From positions 168,567 to 232,566 of the forward strand of contig NZ_LCYG01000016.1 in NCBI RefSeq assembly GCF_001017175.1: a stretch of 64,000 bases of DNA, in the 5' to 3' direction. This DNA is from Microvirga vignae. GTDB lineage: Bacteria > Pseudomonadota > Alphaproteobacteria > Rhizobiales > Beijerinckiaceae. The position numbers and the translations under genes were made by a program. The notes below the pieces were generated by a model, which saw only the letters and a program-made list of their open reading frames with translations, was not told where the DNA came from and did not search any database. Shown here one piece after another: positions 34,300 through 42,497 of the stretch (its first letter is position 1; each line of letters begins with the position of its first letter).

Positions 34300-34857
34300 T
34301 TAAGCCGATGTGTGCATGAAGAGAGCGGCCTTGACGAGACGGTCGGGGCCGAGATCGTCGTGGGCATCGAAGTTCATCAGTTCGGCCAAGCGACGACGCG
34401 CACGATTGATGCGGCTCTTGATGGTGCCGATATTGGTGCCGCAGATCCGTGCAGCATCCTCGTAGGTCAGACCCTCTGCGGTCACGAGAAGGAGCGCCTC
34501 GCGCTGGTCGAGAGGAAGCTGGCCGAGCGCCTTCAGCATGTCATCGAAATCGAGCCGCGATCCCTGCTCGGGCAGCACGGCCACGCGCTCGGCCCAGGTA
34601 CCTTCAGGATCTTCGACCTCGCGCTTGCCGCGGCGAGCTTGGGTGAGAAAGTCGTTGCGCAGGATGGTGAAGAGCCAGGCCTGCATACTCGTGCCGGGCT
34701 GAAATTTGTCGAGGTTGCTAAGGCCCTTCAGAAGAGCGCCCTGGACCAGGTCGTCGGCGCGGTCTACATTGCCACAAAGAGAGATGGCAAAGGCGCGCAG
34801 ATGAGGGATGGCGGTCAGCATCTGCTCTTTCAAGGCTGTTTCAGCCGCCATTTGCAT
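34300..34857 (-). CDS. ECF RNA polymerase sigma factor, EcfG-like
   Basis: 185-residue sigma factor. Region 2 (about 15-80) contains RAFAISLCGNVDRADDLVQ and GTSMQAWLFTILRNDFLTQARR; region 4 (about 125-175) contains LPLDQREALLLVTAEGLTYEDAARICGTN and IGTIKSRINRARRRL. The spellings match the EcfG/ECF15 group, master sigma factors of the alphaproteobacterial general stress response. Its usual anti-sigma factor NepR and the PhyR regulator are not adjacent. A GGAAC-N17-CGTT promoter occurs about 1.1 kb away upstream of the Tyr-rich protein. It may therefore be a secondary EcfG paralogue. Confidence 0.85.
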   Translation of the reverse strand: MQMAAETALKEQMLTAIPHLRAFAISLCGNVDRADDLVQGALLKGLSNLDKFQPGTSMQAWLFTILRNDFLTQARRGKREVEDPEGTWAERVAVLPEQGSRLDFDDMLKALGQLPLDQREALLLVTAEGLTYEDAARICGTNIGTIKSRINRARRRLAELMNFDAHDDLGPDRLVKAALFMHTSA

Positions 34858-35241
34858 CCCTTCCGAATCCTGAACTCAAGAGCAGACGTCTCTTGGCCGG
34901 CCGGTGCATTAACCTATGTGAAGCTGGACCGCTTTCCCAGCGGAATTGCGGATTAGGAATTTGTGTCCAGGAATCCGGTCCGGCAAGGCCCAAATGAACA
35001 ATAGTAATAAAATTTCCCTCGTGTCTAACGTGGGATGCTGACCTTACGAGAGTAAGGGTCACCAAAAACTTAAATTCCCCCTTAAAGCCCAGATTTACAT
35101 GAGTGAATGAGATGTGGGCCGCGTTGAAGCACATTTTATTTTGTGAATAGACGAAATGATTCGCTTTTCCTTGAACGGACCTCTTCCATTCCCTCGATAC
35201 AGGCCCTTCGTCCAAAGCAACGTGACACGAAAGCAGATTCG
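34858..35241. other. AT-rich intergenic region with a long hairpin
   Basis: No gene seen. A strong stem-loop lies at 35039-35061: TGACCTTAC-GAGA-GTAAGG-G-TCA, nine paired bases with one bulged G. The flanks (AAATGAACAATAGTAATAAAAT, about 34990-35010; CCAAAAACTTAAATT, about 35062-35076) are unusually AT-rich for this genome. It could hold a small RNA, or the promoters of the divergent sigma and receiver genes. Confidence 0.4.
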
Positions 35242-35658
35242 ATGCCTCAAACGCGCTGCATGATTGTCGAAGACCAAGCTTTGATCGGGATGTCGCTTGA
35301 GGCCTCTCTTGAAGAGGCTGGGTTTGCGGTGGAGGGCCCCTTCATGAGCAATGCGCAAGCCTTGAGTTGGCTTGAAAGCGATGCGCCTGACATTGCGCTG
35401 CTCGATGTCATGATCAGGGATGGCACATCCGTGGAGATCGCCCGCGAGCTGAAGAGCCGGGGCATCCCATTCGTGATCTATTCCGGGCTGCCCCCGAAGA
35501 AGGGTGGCCCTCCCGAGCTGCAGAATGTGCCGTGGCTCGAGAAACCGATCAGCCGCGAAACCCTCGCAGCCGTCCTTGAGGATCTCGTGACGAAACCGCA
35601 TGGCCCAGCGATACAGGAACGTGAAAACCGGTCTGGCCAACAGCCGAAAAGCCTCTGA
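35242..35658 (+). CDS. Single-domain response regulator (receiver only)
   Basis: 138-residue CheY-like receiver. MIVEDQALIGMSLEASLEEAGF, Asp phospho-acceptor in IALLDVMIRDGTSVE, and WLEKPISRETL (Lys) are visible, with an extra disordered tail (GPAIQERENRSGQQPKS). No output domain. It is divergent from the EcfG-like sigma gene and resembles lone receivers fed by HWE kinases, a family present in this window. It may act in the general stress phosphorelay, by position only. Confidence 0.82.
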   Translation: MPQTRCMIVEDQALIGMSLEASLEEAGFAVEGPFMSNAQALSWLESDAPDIALLDVMIRDGTSVEIARELKSRGIPFVIYSGLPPKKGGPPELQNVPWLEKPISRETLAAVLEDLVTKPHGPAIQERENRSGQQPKSL

Positions 35659-35687
35659 AGAACATTGCGAAGCCTTAAGGTGGACGG

Positions 35688-35822
35688 TCAGCCTTCTAGG
35701 AAGATGATCCCTCGCCCCCTAGAGGCTTTCATGCCCGCGATCCTCGCGTTCTCGTTGTTCTGCACCGGCTCGTGGCCGCGCTGATCCTCGTTCTCGCGGG
35801 TCTCCATATTTCTGATTTCCAT
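35688..35822 (-). CDS. Possible 44-residue charged protein
   Basis: A short reverse-strand frame, MEIRNMETRENEDQRGHE-type N-terminus, then NENARIAGMKASRG and a TGA. Weak ribosome site (GAGTGGTGTCAA). The charged, low-hydrophobic composition is protein-like but no family is recognised. The alternative is a non-coding spacer between the receiver and the EcfG-type promoter; nothing else is seen in 35659-35930. Confidence 0.28.
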   Translation of the reverse strand: MEIRNMETRENEDQRGHEPVQNNENARIAGMKASRGRGIIFLEG

Positions 35823-35930
35823 TTGACACCACTCGTCCTTCACGACGAAACGCTGCGCCGCATGAGCCCGCCTGCCCGCTGGAGACTCGTCGCCAAAAGA
35901 CCTCTTGCTTCACCGACTTAAGACAAAACG

Positions 35931-35956
35931 GGAACATCGGGATACATTCTGCCGTT
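35931..35956 (+). promoter_or_regulatory. EcfG-type promoter (GGAAC-N17-CGTT)
   Basis: GGAAC at 35931-35935 and CGTT at 35953-35956 are 17 bases apart, the consensus and spacing of general-stress EcfG promoters in alphaproteobacteria. It lies 29 bases before the ATG of the Tyr-rich secreted protein. The neighbouring EcfG-like sigma gene makes control plausible. Confidence 0.72.
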
Positions 35957-35985
35957 GTCCCGCAAAGCGTGTCGTGGAGGATGCC

Positions 35986-36501
35986 ATGCGTGCATCGTTC
36001 AAAACCCTACTGGCTGCGGCCTTGATTTTTGGCGGTGCCGCAGCGATCCAGCCGAGCACGGTCTCGGCGCAGACAGGCGAGCGTGACTATTACTTTTCAA
36101 ATCCTCGCTACCGTGCTGCTCCCTATTACGGTAATCGCTACTACCGGAGCCGCTATTACGGTAATCGCTATTACGGTGGTTATCGCCGCGCTTATTACGG
36201 CCCTCGCTACGGCTACCGTCGCGCTGCCTATTACCCTCGCCGGTATGGCTATTACGGTCCCCGCTACGGTTATTATCGGTATCCCTATCGCCCTTACTAT
36301 CGTCGCGGTTATGGCGGCGGCGCTGTCGTGGCAGGTCTTGTCGGAGGTCTGACCCTCGGCGCCCTGGCAAATCCCTACTACGGGTATGGGCCTGGCTATT
36401 ACAGGCCTGCCTATTACGGGCCCCGATGCGCGATCGAGCGCAGGCGCGTGGTCAACCGCTACGGTCGTTATGTCTGGCGGCGGGTTGAGGTCTGCTACTG
36501 A
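35986..36501 (+). CDS. Tyr/Gly/Arg-rich secreted protein with YYGNRYY-type repeats
   Basis: 171-residue predicted exported protein. A signal peptide (about 1-30, ending VSAQ) is followed by a low-complexity region with recurring short Tyr/Arg/Gly units (YYGNRYY, YYGPRYGY, YRYPYRPYY). A Gly/Ala hydrophobic segment lies near 113-130 (GGGAVVAGLVGGLTLGAL) and a short Cys-containing tail (PRCAIERRRVV...VEVCY) ends it. Similar proteins in Rhizobiales are surface or envelope stress proteins of unknown role. ATG 35986 has GTGGAGGATGCC before it. An EcfG-type promoter sits upstream and an intrinsic terminator downstream, so it is a monocistronic stress gene. Confidence 0.82.
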   Translation: MRASFKTLLAAALIFGGAAAIQPSTVSAQTGERDYYFSNPRYRAAPYYGNRYYRSRYYGNRYYGGYRRAYYGPRYGYRRAAYYPRRYGYYGPRYGYYRYPYRPYYRRGYGGGAVVAGLVGGLTLGALANPYYGYGPGYYRPAYYGPRCAIERRRVVNRYGRYVWRRVEVCY

Positions 36502-36521
36502 GGCGCACCATCCATCATCGG

Positions 36522-36551
36522 AAAAGCCCCGCTTCCCGGCGGGGCTTTTCT
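36522..36551 (+). terminator. Strong intrinsic terminator
   Basis: AAAAGCCCCG-CTTCCCG-GCGGGGCTTTTC forms an 8-10 base GC-rich stem with T-rich 3' flank (CTTTTCTTG). It ends the Tyr-rich protein transcript, 20 bases after its stop. Confidence 0.9.
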
Positions 36552-36619
36552 TGATCGTTGAAGCCCGTTCCGAGACGGGTTAAGCCAAGATGACGTCTTA
36601 TTCAGGTGGCTTTTCTTCC

Positions 36620-37234
36620 ATGACAGCGCGCTTTCATCGCGGCGATCTCCCCGCGGATTATCAGCCCGGCTCCGCGATTGCGATCGATACCGAGACCCTC
36701 GGCCTCAATCCGCACCGGGACCGCCTCTGCGTGGTGCAGATCTCGAAGGGCGACGGCACGGCCGATGTGGTGCAGATCCTGAAGGACGGCCCCCTGCCGG
36801 GAAACCTGATCCGCGTTCTTGCCGACGAGAGCGTGCTCAAGATCTTTCACTATGCCCGGTTCGACCTCGCCGTGCTCTTCCATGCCTTCGCCGTGATGCC
36901 GAGACCCGTCTACTGCACCAAGGTGGCCTCACGACTGGTGCGCACCTATACGGATCGGCATGGTCTCAAGGATCTCGTGCGGGAATTCATCGGGGTGGAG
37001 ATTTCCAAGCAGCAGCAATCCTCCGACTGGGGTGCGGAGACGCTGACCCCGGCCCAGCTCGATTATGCAGCCTCGGACGTTCTGTACCTGCATGCCCTGA
37101 AGGAAAAGCTGGACCTGAGGCTGGAGCGGGAAAACCGCCTCGGCATTGCCCATCAATGCTTTTCGTTCCTGCCGACCCGGGCGCAGCTCGACCTTCTCGG
37201 CTGGCCCGAGACCGACATTTTTGCGCATAGTTGA
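36620..37234 (+). CDS. RNase D-like 3'-5' exonuclease (DEDDy)
   Basis: 204-residue exonuclease with the DEDDy motifs: IAIDTETLGLNPHRD (motif I), FHYARFDLAVL (II) and LDYAASDVLYLH (III, with the catalytic Tyr). It lacks the HRDC domains of full RNase D, giving about half the E. coli length; such short forms are common in alphaproteobacteria and process tRNA or structured RNA. The ATG at 36620 (MTARFHRGDLPADY) fits the family better than an ATG 30 bases earlier. Confidence 0.88.
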   Translation: MTARFHRGDLPADYQPGSAIAIDTETLGLNPHRDRLCVVQISKGDGTADVVQILKDGPLPGNLIRVLADESVLKIFHYARFDLAVLFHAFAVMPRPVYCTKVASRLVRTYTDRHGLKDLVREFIGVEISKQQQSSDWGAETLTPAQLDYAASDVLYLHALKEKLDLRLERENRLGIAHQCFSFLPTRAQLDLLGWPETDIFAHS

Positions 37235-37297
37235 CGCAGGCTTAAACTTTCCCGCATAAAACCCATCTCCGTCATAACATCGCCATCACCGATAGGC

Positions 37298-38077
37298 ATG
37301 GCGCCAGACCGCAGTGAGACAGAAGGGATTGGATTGAGCGTGGCGGGACTTCAGGGCACCACGATACAGGGTGGCCCGGCATCAAAGCCGGTTGCGCGCA
37401 CGCGCGCCTTCAACAAAGCCCGGCGCCATTCCCGCTGGGTGCGTTTTGCCAAGATCGCAATTCCCCTAGGATCCGTCCTGTCGATGGGAGTCGTTGGCTT
37501 CTTCGCCTATTTTGAGCCCTTCAAGAAGATCGAGAACCTGAGCTTCGGCTCCATCGGGGTCAATGGCACCAACGTGACCATGGAAGCCCCGAAGCTCACA
37601 GGCTTCAAGAACGACAACCGGCCTTATGAGGTGACGGCCAGCGCCGCTACGCAGGATGTGCGCAAGCCGAATTTCGTGGAGCTGAAGGACCTAAGGGCCC
37701 GCGTCGTGACGGACGACAAAGGCAGCGCCGCCAGGCTTGAGGCTAATGTCGGCGTGCTGGATACCCAGAAGGAGCAGATGAACCTGCACCAGAACGTCCG
37801 TGTCAGGACCGATGCGGGCCAGGAAGTCCAGATGCGGTCCGCCTTCGTGGACTTCAAGGCCGGCTTGGTGACGACCAGCGAGCCTGTCACCGTGATCCTC
37901 GGCGGCAATGGTCAGATCGAGGCTCAAGGCCTCAGGGTCATCGACAACGGCAAGGTCATGAGCTTCAAGGGGCGTGTGCGCACCACCTTCATGCCTGCGG
38001 CCGACTCTGACCCGTCCACCTCTGTTTCTTCTCCTGATGCCGCCAAAGCGGCCCAACCGACAAGTGTTCGTCCATGA
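37298..38077 (+). CDS. lptC: LPS export system inner-membrane protein LptC
   Basis: 259-residue bitopic protein: cytoplasmic start, one membrane helix (about 47-68, IAIPLGSVLSMGVVGFFAYF), then a periplasmic beta-jellyroll (LptC/DUF1239, about 75-225). It takes lipopolysaccharide from LptBFG and hands it to LptA. Its TGA overlaps the lptA ATG (ATGATGA), so the two are translationally coupled. Same order as in most alphaproteobacteria. Confidence 0.9.
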   Translation: MAPDRSETEGIGLSVAGLQGTTIQGGPASKPVARTRAFNKARRHSRWVRFAKIAIPLGSVLSMGVVGFFAYFEPFKKIENLSFGSIGVNGTNVTMEAPKLTGFKNDNRPYEVTASAATQDVRKPNFVELKDLRARVVTDDKGSAARLEANVGVLDTQKEQMNLHQNVRVRTDAGQEVQMRSAFVDFKAGLVTTSEPVTVILGGNGQIEAQGLRVIDNGKVMSFKGRVRTTFMPAADSDPSTSVSSPDAAKAAQPTSVRP

Positions 38078-38682
38078 TGAGTTTCGCACGTCACGCGCTC
38101 GCTCTCACGCTTCTCCTTCCCGCAGCGGCATCCGCTGCCTGGGCTCAAACCTCGAAGGAGCGGGCGGTCGGCTTCGGCAATTTCGGATCCAGCAAGGAGC
38201 CGATCAAGATCGACGCCAACAAGCTCGACGTGTTCGACAAGGAAGGGCGCGCGGTCTTTTCCGGCGATGTGGTGGCCGTCCAGGGCGAGAGCACCATGAA
38301 GTGCACGGCCATGACCGTGTTTTACGAGCAGCGGAACCGTGAAGGCGGTGCACCGCCCGCCGCCACGACAGCACAAGGGCCTAGCGAGAGCGCAATCAAG
38401 AAGATCGAGTGCAAGGGCCCGGTGACCATCGTTTCCAAGACGCAGGTGGCCACCGGCGACAATGCCACCTTCGACCGGGGCGCCAACAGGATCCTGCTCA
38501 CCGGCAACGCCGCCCTGAGCGACGGCCCCAACGTGACCCGGGGCGAGCGCGTGGTCTATGACATCAATACGGGTGTGGCGAGCATCGACACCAAGCCCGG
38601 CGGCCGCGTGCGGGCGCTGTTCGTGCCCGGCAATGGCGCACCGGCTCCGACGGGCGCCGGCAATGCCAAGCCCAAGCAGTAA
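38074..38682 (+). CDS. lptA: LPS export periplasmic bridge protein LptA
   Basis: 202-residue OstA-domain protein. Signal peptide about 1-25 (ALTLLLPAAASAAWAQ) and a beta-jellyroll (about 45-175) with DANKLDVFDKEGRAVFSGDV and NRILLTGNAALSDGPNV. It forms the periplasmic filament that carries lipopolysaccharide from LptC to LptD. Between lptC (overlap) and lptB (39 bases), as in the typical lptCAB cluster. Confidence 0.93.
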   Translation: MMSFARHALALTLLLPAAASAAWAQTSKERAVGFGNFGSSKEPIKIDANKLDVFDKEGRAVFSGDVVAVQGESTMKCTAMTVFYEQRNREGGAPPAATTAQGPSESAIKKIECKGPVTIVSKTQVATGDNATFDRGANRILLTGNAALSDGPNVTRGERVVYDINTGVASIDTKPGGRVRALFVPGNGAPAPTGAGNAKPKQ

Positions 38683-38721
38683 GTTCATGGGCTTAGCCAG
38701 CCTTCTCTTTCCTTTTCGGCG

Positions 38722-39576
38722 ATGGATTCCGTGAAGTCTTTTTTCAACCGCCCCCAATCCGCCCTGGCGGACACGACGACCTTAGGCCGCCATTCGGCGG
38801 GGCCTGCGCCGCATGTGTTCGGCCGCGTGGACGATACGAGCGTCTTCGGCGGCCCTGGCATTCTCGCCGTGAAGGGGCTGCAGAAGAGCTACCGTGGCCG
38901 CACGGTGGTGCAGGATGCGGGCCTGAATGTGCGCGCTGGCGAAGCGGTCGGTCTTCTCGGTCCTAACGGCGCGGGCAAGACCACGATCTTCTACATGATC
39001 ACGGGTCTCGTCTCGGCGGATCGCGGCGTCATCAGTCTGGACGGCCACGATGTGACGGGCCTGCCCATGTACCGCCGTGCGCGCCTCGGCATCGGCTACC
39101 TGCCGCAGGAGGCCTCGATCTTCCGTGGCCTGAGCGTGGAGGACAATATCCGTGCCGTGCTCGAAATCGTGGAGCCGAGCCGCAAGGAGCGAGAGCGCAA
39201 GCTCGACGCGCTGCTCGACGAGTTCAACATCACGCGCCTGCGCAAGGCACCCTCCATCGCGCTTTCGGGCGGTGAACGTCGTCGCTGCGAAATCGCCCGC
39301 GCGCTTGCGGGTGAACCCACCTTCATGCTCCTCGACGAGCCCTTCGCGGGCATCGACCCCATCGCGGTGGGCGATATTCAGAACCTCGTGCGGCACCTCA
39401 CCCGCCGCGGCCTCGGCGTGCTCATTACCGACCACAACGTGCGCGAGACGCTGGGCCTCATCGACCGCGCCTATATCATCCATTCCGGACGTGTGCTCAC
39501 AGAAGGCGCGCCGGACGAAATCGTTGCCAACGAGGACGTGCGCCGTCTCTATCTCGGCGAGGACTTCCGCCTCTAG
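38722..39576 (+). CDS. lptB: LPS export ABC ATPase LptB
   Basis: 284-residue cytoplasmic ATPase of LptBFG. Walker A (GPNGAGKTTI), Q-loop (YLPQEASIF), signature LSGGERRRCEIARAL, Walker B LLDEPFAGIDP and H-loop ITDHNVRETL (TDHN as in LptB) are all intact. The N-terminus is about 45 residues longer than E. coli LptB, which could be a later start or a real extension. Its TAG stop is part of a dispersed repeat copy. Confidence 0.95.
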   Translation: MDSVKSFFNRPQSALADTTTLGRHSAGPAPHVFGRVDDTSVFGGPGILAVKGLQKSYRGRTVVQDAGLNVRAGEAVGLLGPNGAGKTTIFYMITGLVSADRGVISLDGHDVTGLPMYRRARLGIGYLPQEASIFRGLSVEDNIRAVLEIVEPSRKERERKLDALLDEFNITRLRKAPSIALSGGERRRCEIARALAGEPTFMLLDEPFAGIDPIAVGDIQNLVRHLTRRGLGVLITDHNVRETLGLIDRAYIIHSGRVLTEGAPDEIVANEDVRRLYLGEDFRL

Positions 39577-39646
39577 GCATCGTGCGGAACTGGAGGGCCG
39601 CGTCAGCGAAAAGGGGGCCCGGTTTTCCGCTCCAACCGATGCGCGA
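39571..39646 (-). repeat. Dispersed intergenic repeat, partial copy (one hairpin)
   Basis: On the reverse strand it reads GCGCATCGG...GCGGAAAACCGGGCCC...TTTTCGCTGACGCGG...CCGCACGATGCCTAGAG, matching only the second hairpin of the family. The forward CTCTAG supplies the TAG stop of lptB. Confidence 0.75.
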
Positions 39647-39667
39647 CAATAAAAAGAGCATCAAACG

Positions 39668-39697
39668 AAAGGCAGATGGCAGGACGATCTGCCTTTT
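39668..39697 (+). terminator. Intrinsic terminator after lptB
   Basis: AAAGGCAGAT-GGCAGGACG-ATCTGCCTTTT: a perfect 10-base stem and a T-run. It separates the lpt genes from rpoN, so rpoN must have its own promoter, probably within 39698-39770. Confidence 0.78.
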
Positions 39698-39770
39698 GAC
39701 GTCATGGGAGACATCGCAGTAAAAGAATCGGGCATGCAAGAAGCGTGCCTGAAATGCGTTGGGTGCCGTG

Positions 39771-41198
39771 ATGAGTTCGATGCAACGGCTTGAGCTGCGC
39801 CAGGGCCAGTCCCTGACGATGACTCCCCAGCTCGTTCAATCCATCAAGTTGCTGCAGCTCTCCCATGCGGAACTCGTCGCTTATGTGGAGGCGGAGCTCG
39901 AGCGCAATCCGCTCCTGCAGGAAGCGGAGGCGCATGGGGATGCGCCGCCTCCGAGCCTCGCCGATTTCCTGCGCGCCAAGCAGAGATATGCCGACGCCGG
40001 TGGCCGAATGATCCCCGGCCCGCCGCCGGCGCGGGGGGAAGCCGTTGTCGGAGCTTCGCCTCAAGCTTCGGCTTCCGCTCATTCCGAGCTGGAACCCGAG
40101 CTCGAGGCAACGCTCGCCGGTGCGCAGAGCCTGACGGATTACCTTGAAGCGCAGCTCGACCTCGCCTCCGCTGATTCCACCTTACGGGAGATCGGCCGTC
40201 ATCTGATTCATAACCTGGACGAGGCCGGCTACCTCACCGAGGCTGTTCAGGATGTGGCTGATCGGCTTGAGGTCTCTCTGCAGCAGGCTGAAGATGCGCT
40301 GAAACTGATCCAGGCCCTCGAACCCTCGGGGATCGGCGCGCGAAACTTGACGGAATGCCTTGAAATCCAGCTGCGAGAGCGGGACCGGCTCGATCCGGCC
40401 ATGCAGATTCTGCTCTCGCGCCTGGACCTTGTGGCGAAACAGGACTTCGCAGCGCTCCAGAAACTCTGTGGTGTCGATCGCGACGACCTCGTCGATATGC
40501 TCGCCGAGATCCGCCGCCTGGAGCCGAAGCCCGGCCTTGCTTTCACGGCCGCACCCATCGACGTGCTCGTGCCCGACGTGCTCGTCCGCCCGGCCGCCGA
40601 TGGCAGCTTCATCGTGGAGCTCAACCCCGATACCCTGCCGCGCGTCCTGCTCAACCGCACTTATTATGCGGAAGTGGCGAAGGCCGTGCGCAAGACCGAG
40701 GACAAGAGCTTTCTCTCCGACTGCCTGCAGACGGCAAGCTGGCTGACCCGCAGCCTCGACCAGAGGGCCAAGACCATTCTGACGGTGGCGACCGAGATCG
40801 TGCGCCAGCAGGAGGGCTTCTTTCGGAAGGGCATCGCGGCTTTGCGGCCCATGACCCTGAAAAGCGTGGCCGAGGCCATTGGGATGCACGAATCCACGAT
40901 CTCGCGCGTCGTCGCCAACAAGGCCATCGGAGCGGGTGGTGTCACGCATCCCATGAAGTTCTTCCTGAACGCGGCGACAGGCGAGGGGGAGCATGCGGCC
41001 AAGGCCGTCCGCCACCGCATCCGGCAGCTGATCGCAGCCGAGACTCCGGACAAGGTGCTCTCGGATCAGGCACTTGCACACGTCTTGAAAGCTGAGGGGA
41101 TCGATGTCGCCCGCCGGACCATCGCCAAATACCGGGAAGCCTTGCGCATCCCCTCGTCGGCGGAGCGCCGGAGGCGGCATCGTTTTGGAAGATCATGA
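39771..41198 (+). CDS. rpoN: RNA polymerase sigma-54 factor RpoN
   Basis: 475-residue sigma-54. Region I is Gln/Leu-rich (QRLELRQGQSLTMTPQLVQS, LLQLSHAELV), followed by the core-binding domain and a DNA-binding C-terminus with VAEAIGMHESTISRVVANK and the RpoN box ARRTIAKYREALRIPSS. It directs nitrogen, motility and related genes with enhancer-binding activators. ATG 39771 is chosen over GTG/TTG codons just upstream. It is followed by hpf and ptsN, the conserved rpoN neighbourhood. Confidence 0.96.
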   Translation: MSSMQRLELRQGQSLTMTPQLVQSIKLLQLSHAELVAYVEAELERNPLLQEAEAHGDAPPPSLADFLRAKQRYADAGGRMIPGPPPARGEAVVGASPQASASAHSELEPELEATLAGAQSLTDYLEAQLDLASADSTLREIGRHLIHNLDEAGYLTEAVQDVADRLEVSLQQAEDALKLIQALEPSGIGARNLTECLEIQLRERDRLDPAMQILLSRLDLVAKQDFAALQKLCGVDRDDLVDMLAEIRRLEPKPGLAFTAAPIDVLVPDVLVRPAADGSFIVELNPDTLPRVLLNRTYYAEVAKAVRKTEDKSFLSDCLQTASWLTRSLDQRAKTILTVATEIVRQQEGFFRKGIAALRPMTLKSVAEAIGMHESTISRVVANKAIGAGGVTHPMKFFLNAATGEGEHAAKAVRHRIRQLIAAETPDKVLSDQALAHVLKAEGIDVARRTIAKYREALRIPSSAERRRRHRFGRS

Positions 41199-41291
41199 CA
41201 TCCAGCAATGGCGCTTGCTTTGCCCTAGGTTAAGATCATGATGGCTTCAAGCCAGTCCCATTAAAATGGGCACATTCAAAGGGAGATCGCC

Positions 41292-41867
41292 ATGACGCTG
41301 AGGGTTTCGGGCAAGAATCTCGATATCGGTGAAGCCCTTCGATCCCAGGTTCAGGCGCGTGTGGCGGACGCTATGTCGAAATATTTCGATGGCGGCTATT
41401 CCGGCCATGTGACGGTGGCCCGCGACGGCGCCGGCTTTCGTACCGATTGCGTGCTCCATCTGACCTCGGGCATGACTATCGAGGCTTCGGGTGCGGCCCA
41501 GGATGCCTATTCCAGCTTCGACCAGTCTGCGATTCGGATCGAAAAGCGCCTGCGCCGCTACAAGCAGCGGCTGAAGGAGCACGCCAATCCCGGCAATGAG
41601 CGTGAAAGCGGCCTGGAAGTACCCTATTCGGTGCTCGAATCGCCGACCGACGAGGCTGTCGAGGAGGGGGGCTATCATCCTGTCGTTATTGCGGAAACCA
41701 CGAAACCGCTTCATCGCTTATCCGTCAGCGACGCGGTGATGCAGCTCGATCTGACGGGAATGGCCGCTCTCGTGTTCATCCACGCTAGCACCGGCCGCGT
41801 GAACGTCGTATACCGCCGCGGCGATGGGGCGATCGGTTGGGTCGACCCGCCGCCCGCTCAGCCTTGA
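41292..41867 (+). CDS. hpf: Ribosome hibernation promoting factor, long form (HPF/RaiA)
   Basis: 191-residue protein. N-terminal S30AE domain (about 1-100: LRVSGKNLDIGEALRSQVQ, RRYKQRLKEH) and the C-terminal dimerisation domain of long HPF (about 130-188: KPLHRLSVSDAVMQLDL and VVYRRGDGAIGWVDP). It joins 70S ribosomes into inactive dimers in starvation. Between rpoN and ptsN, as in most alphaproteobacteria. A hairpin CCCAT-TAAA-ATGGG lies about 20 bases before its ATG. Confidence 0.93.
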   Translation: MTLRVSGKNLDIGEALRSQVQARVADAMSKYFDGGYSGHVTVARDGAGFRTDCVLHLTSGMTIEASGAAQDAYSSFDQSAIRIEKRLRRYKQRLKEHANPGNERESGLEVPYSVLESPTDEAVEEGGYHPVVIAETTKPLHRLSVSDAVMQLDLTGMAALVFIHASTGRVNVVYRRGDGAIGWVDPPPAQP

Positions 41868-41947
41868 TGGGATTACCCCTCTTGGCCTGATTTTTGCCTG
41901 GAACGGTGCGAGGCCATAAGGCTTCTCATCCTAATGCAGCGTGATCG

Positions 41948-42406
41948 ATGCCCTTGCTGGATTTTCTAGACCCTCAGGCCGTTCTGCCCGCCCTGCGCGT
42001 GAGCGGCAAAAAGCAGGCTCTCCAGGAGTTGGCCTTCCATGCGGCCAGGCTCACGAGCTTACCCGAGAACGCCATCTATGAGGCCCTTCTCCAGCGCGAG
42101 CGTCTCGGCTCGACCGGAATCGGAGAAGGAATCGCCATTCCTCATGGCAAGCTGCCGGGCCTTACCCGCATTTTCGGTCTGGTGGCGCGGCTCGAGAAGC
42201 CGATCGATTTCGAGGCACTCGACGGCCAGCAGGTCGATGTGTTGTTCCTGCTCCTCGCGCCCGAGGGAGCGGGAGCGGACCACCTGAAGGCCCTCGCCCG
42301 GGTGGCGCGGGTGCTACGCGAGCCCGGTCTCATCGAGCGGGTCCGCGCCACGAAGGATGCGGCTGCGCTCTACGCGATCATGACCGAGCTGCCGAAGGCA
42401 GCCTGA
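41948..42406 (+). CDS. ptsN: Nitrogen-regulatory PTS enzyme IIA (EIIA-Ntr, PtsN)
   Basis: 152-residue EIIA-Ntr. LLDFLDPQAVLPAL and the active-site His in GIAIPHGKLPG are clear, with LLAPEGAGADHLKALARVARV near the C-terminus. It transmits PTS-Ntr phosphorylation to K+ transport and nitrogen or carbon control. In other bacteria unphosphorylated EIIA-Ntr acts on KdpD and Trk, and kdpDE and kup occur at the start of this window. Ends the rpoN-hpf-ptsN set. Confidence 0.94.
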   Translation: MPLLDFLDPQAVLPALRVSGKKQALQELAFHAARLTSLPENAIYEALLQRERLGSTGIGEGIAIPHGKLPGLTRIFGLVARLEKPIDFEALDGQQVDVLFLLLAPEGAGADHLKALARVARVLREPGLIERVRATKDAAALYAIMTELPKAA

Positions 42407-42497
42407 TCCTCTATCGTCAGGCATTCATTCCGCGACGCCAACTTCACGCAAGCAAGCCTCGCTAGCGTGCCTCCAATAATGGGGGAGAATCGGGACA

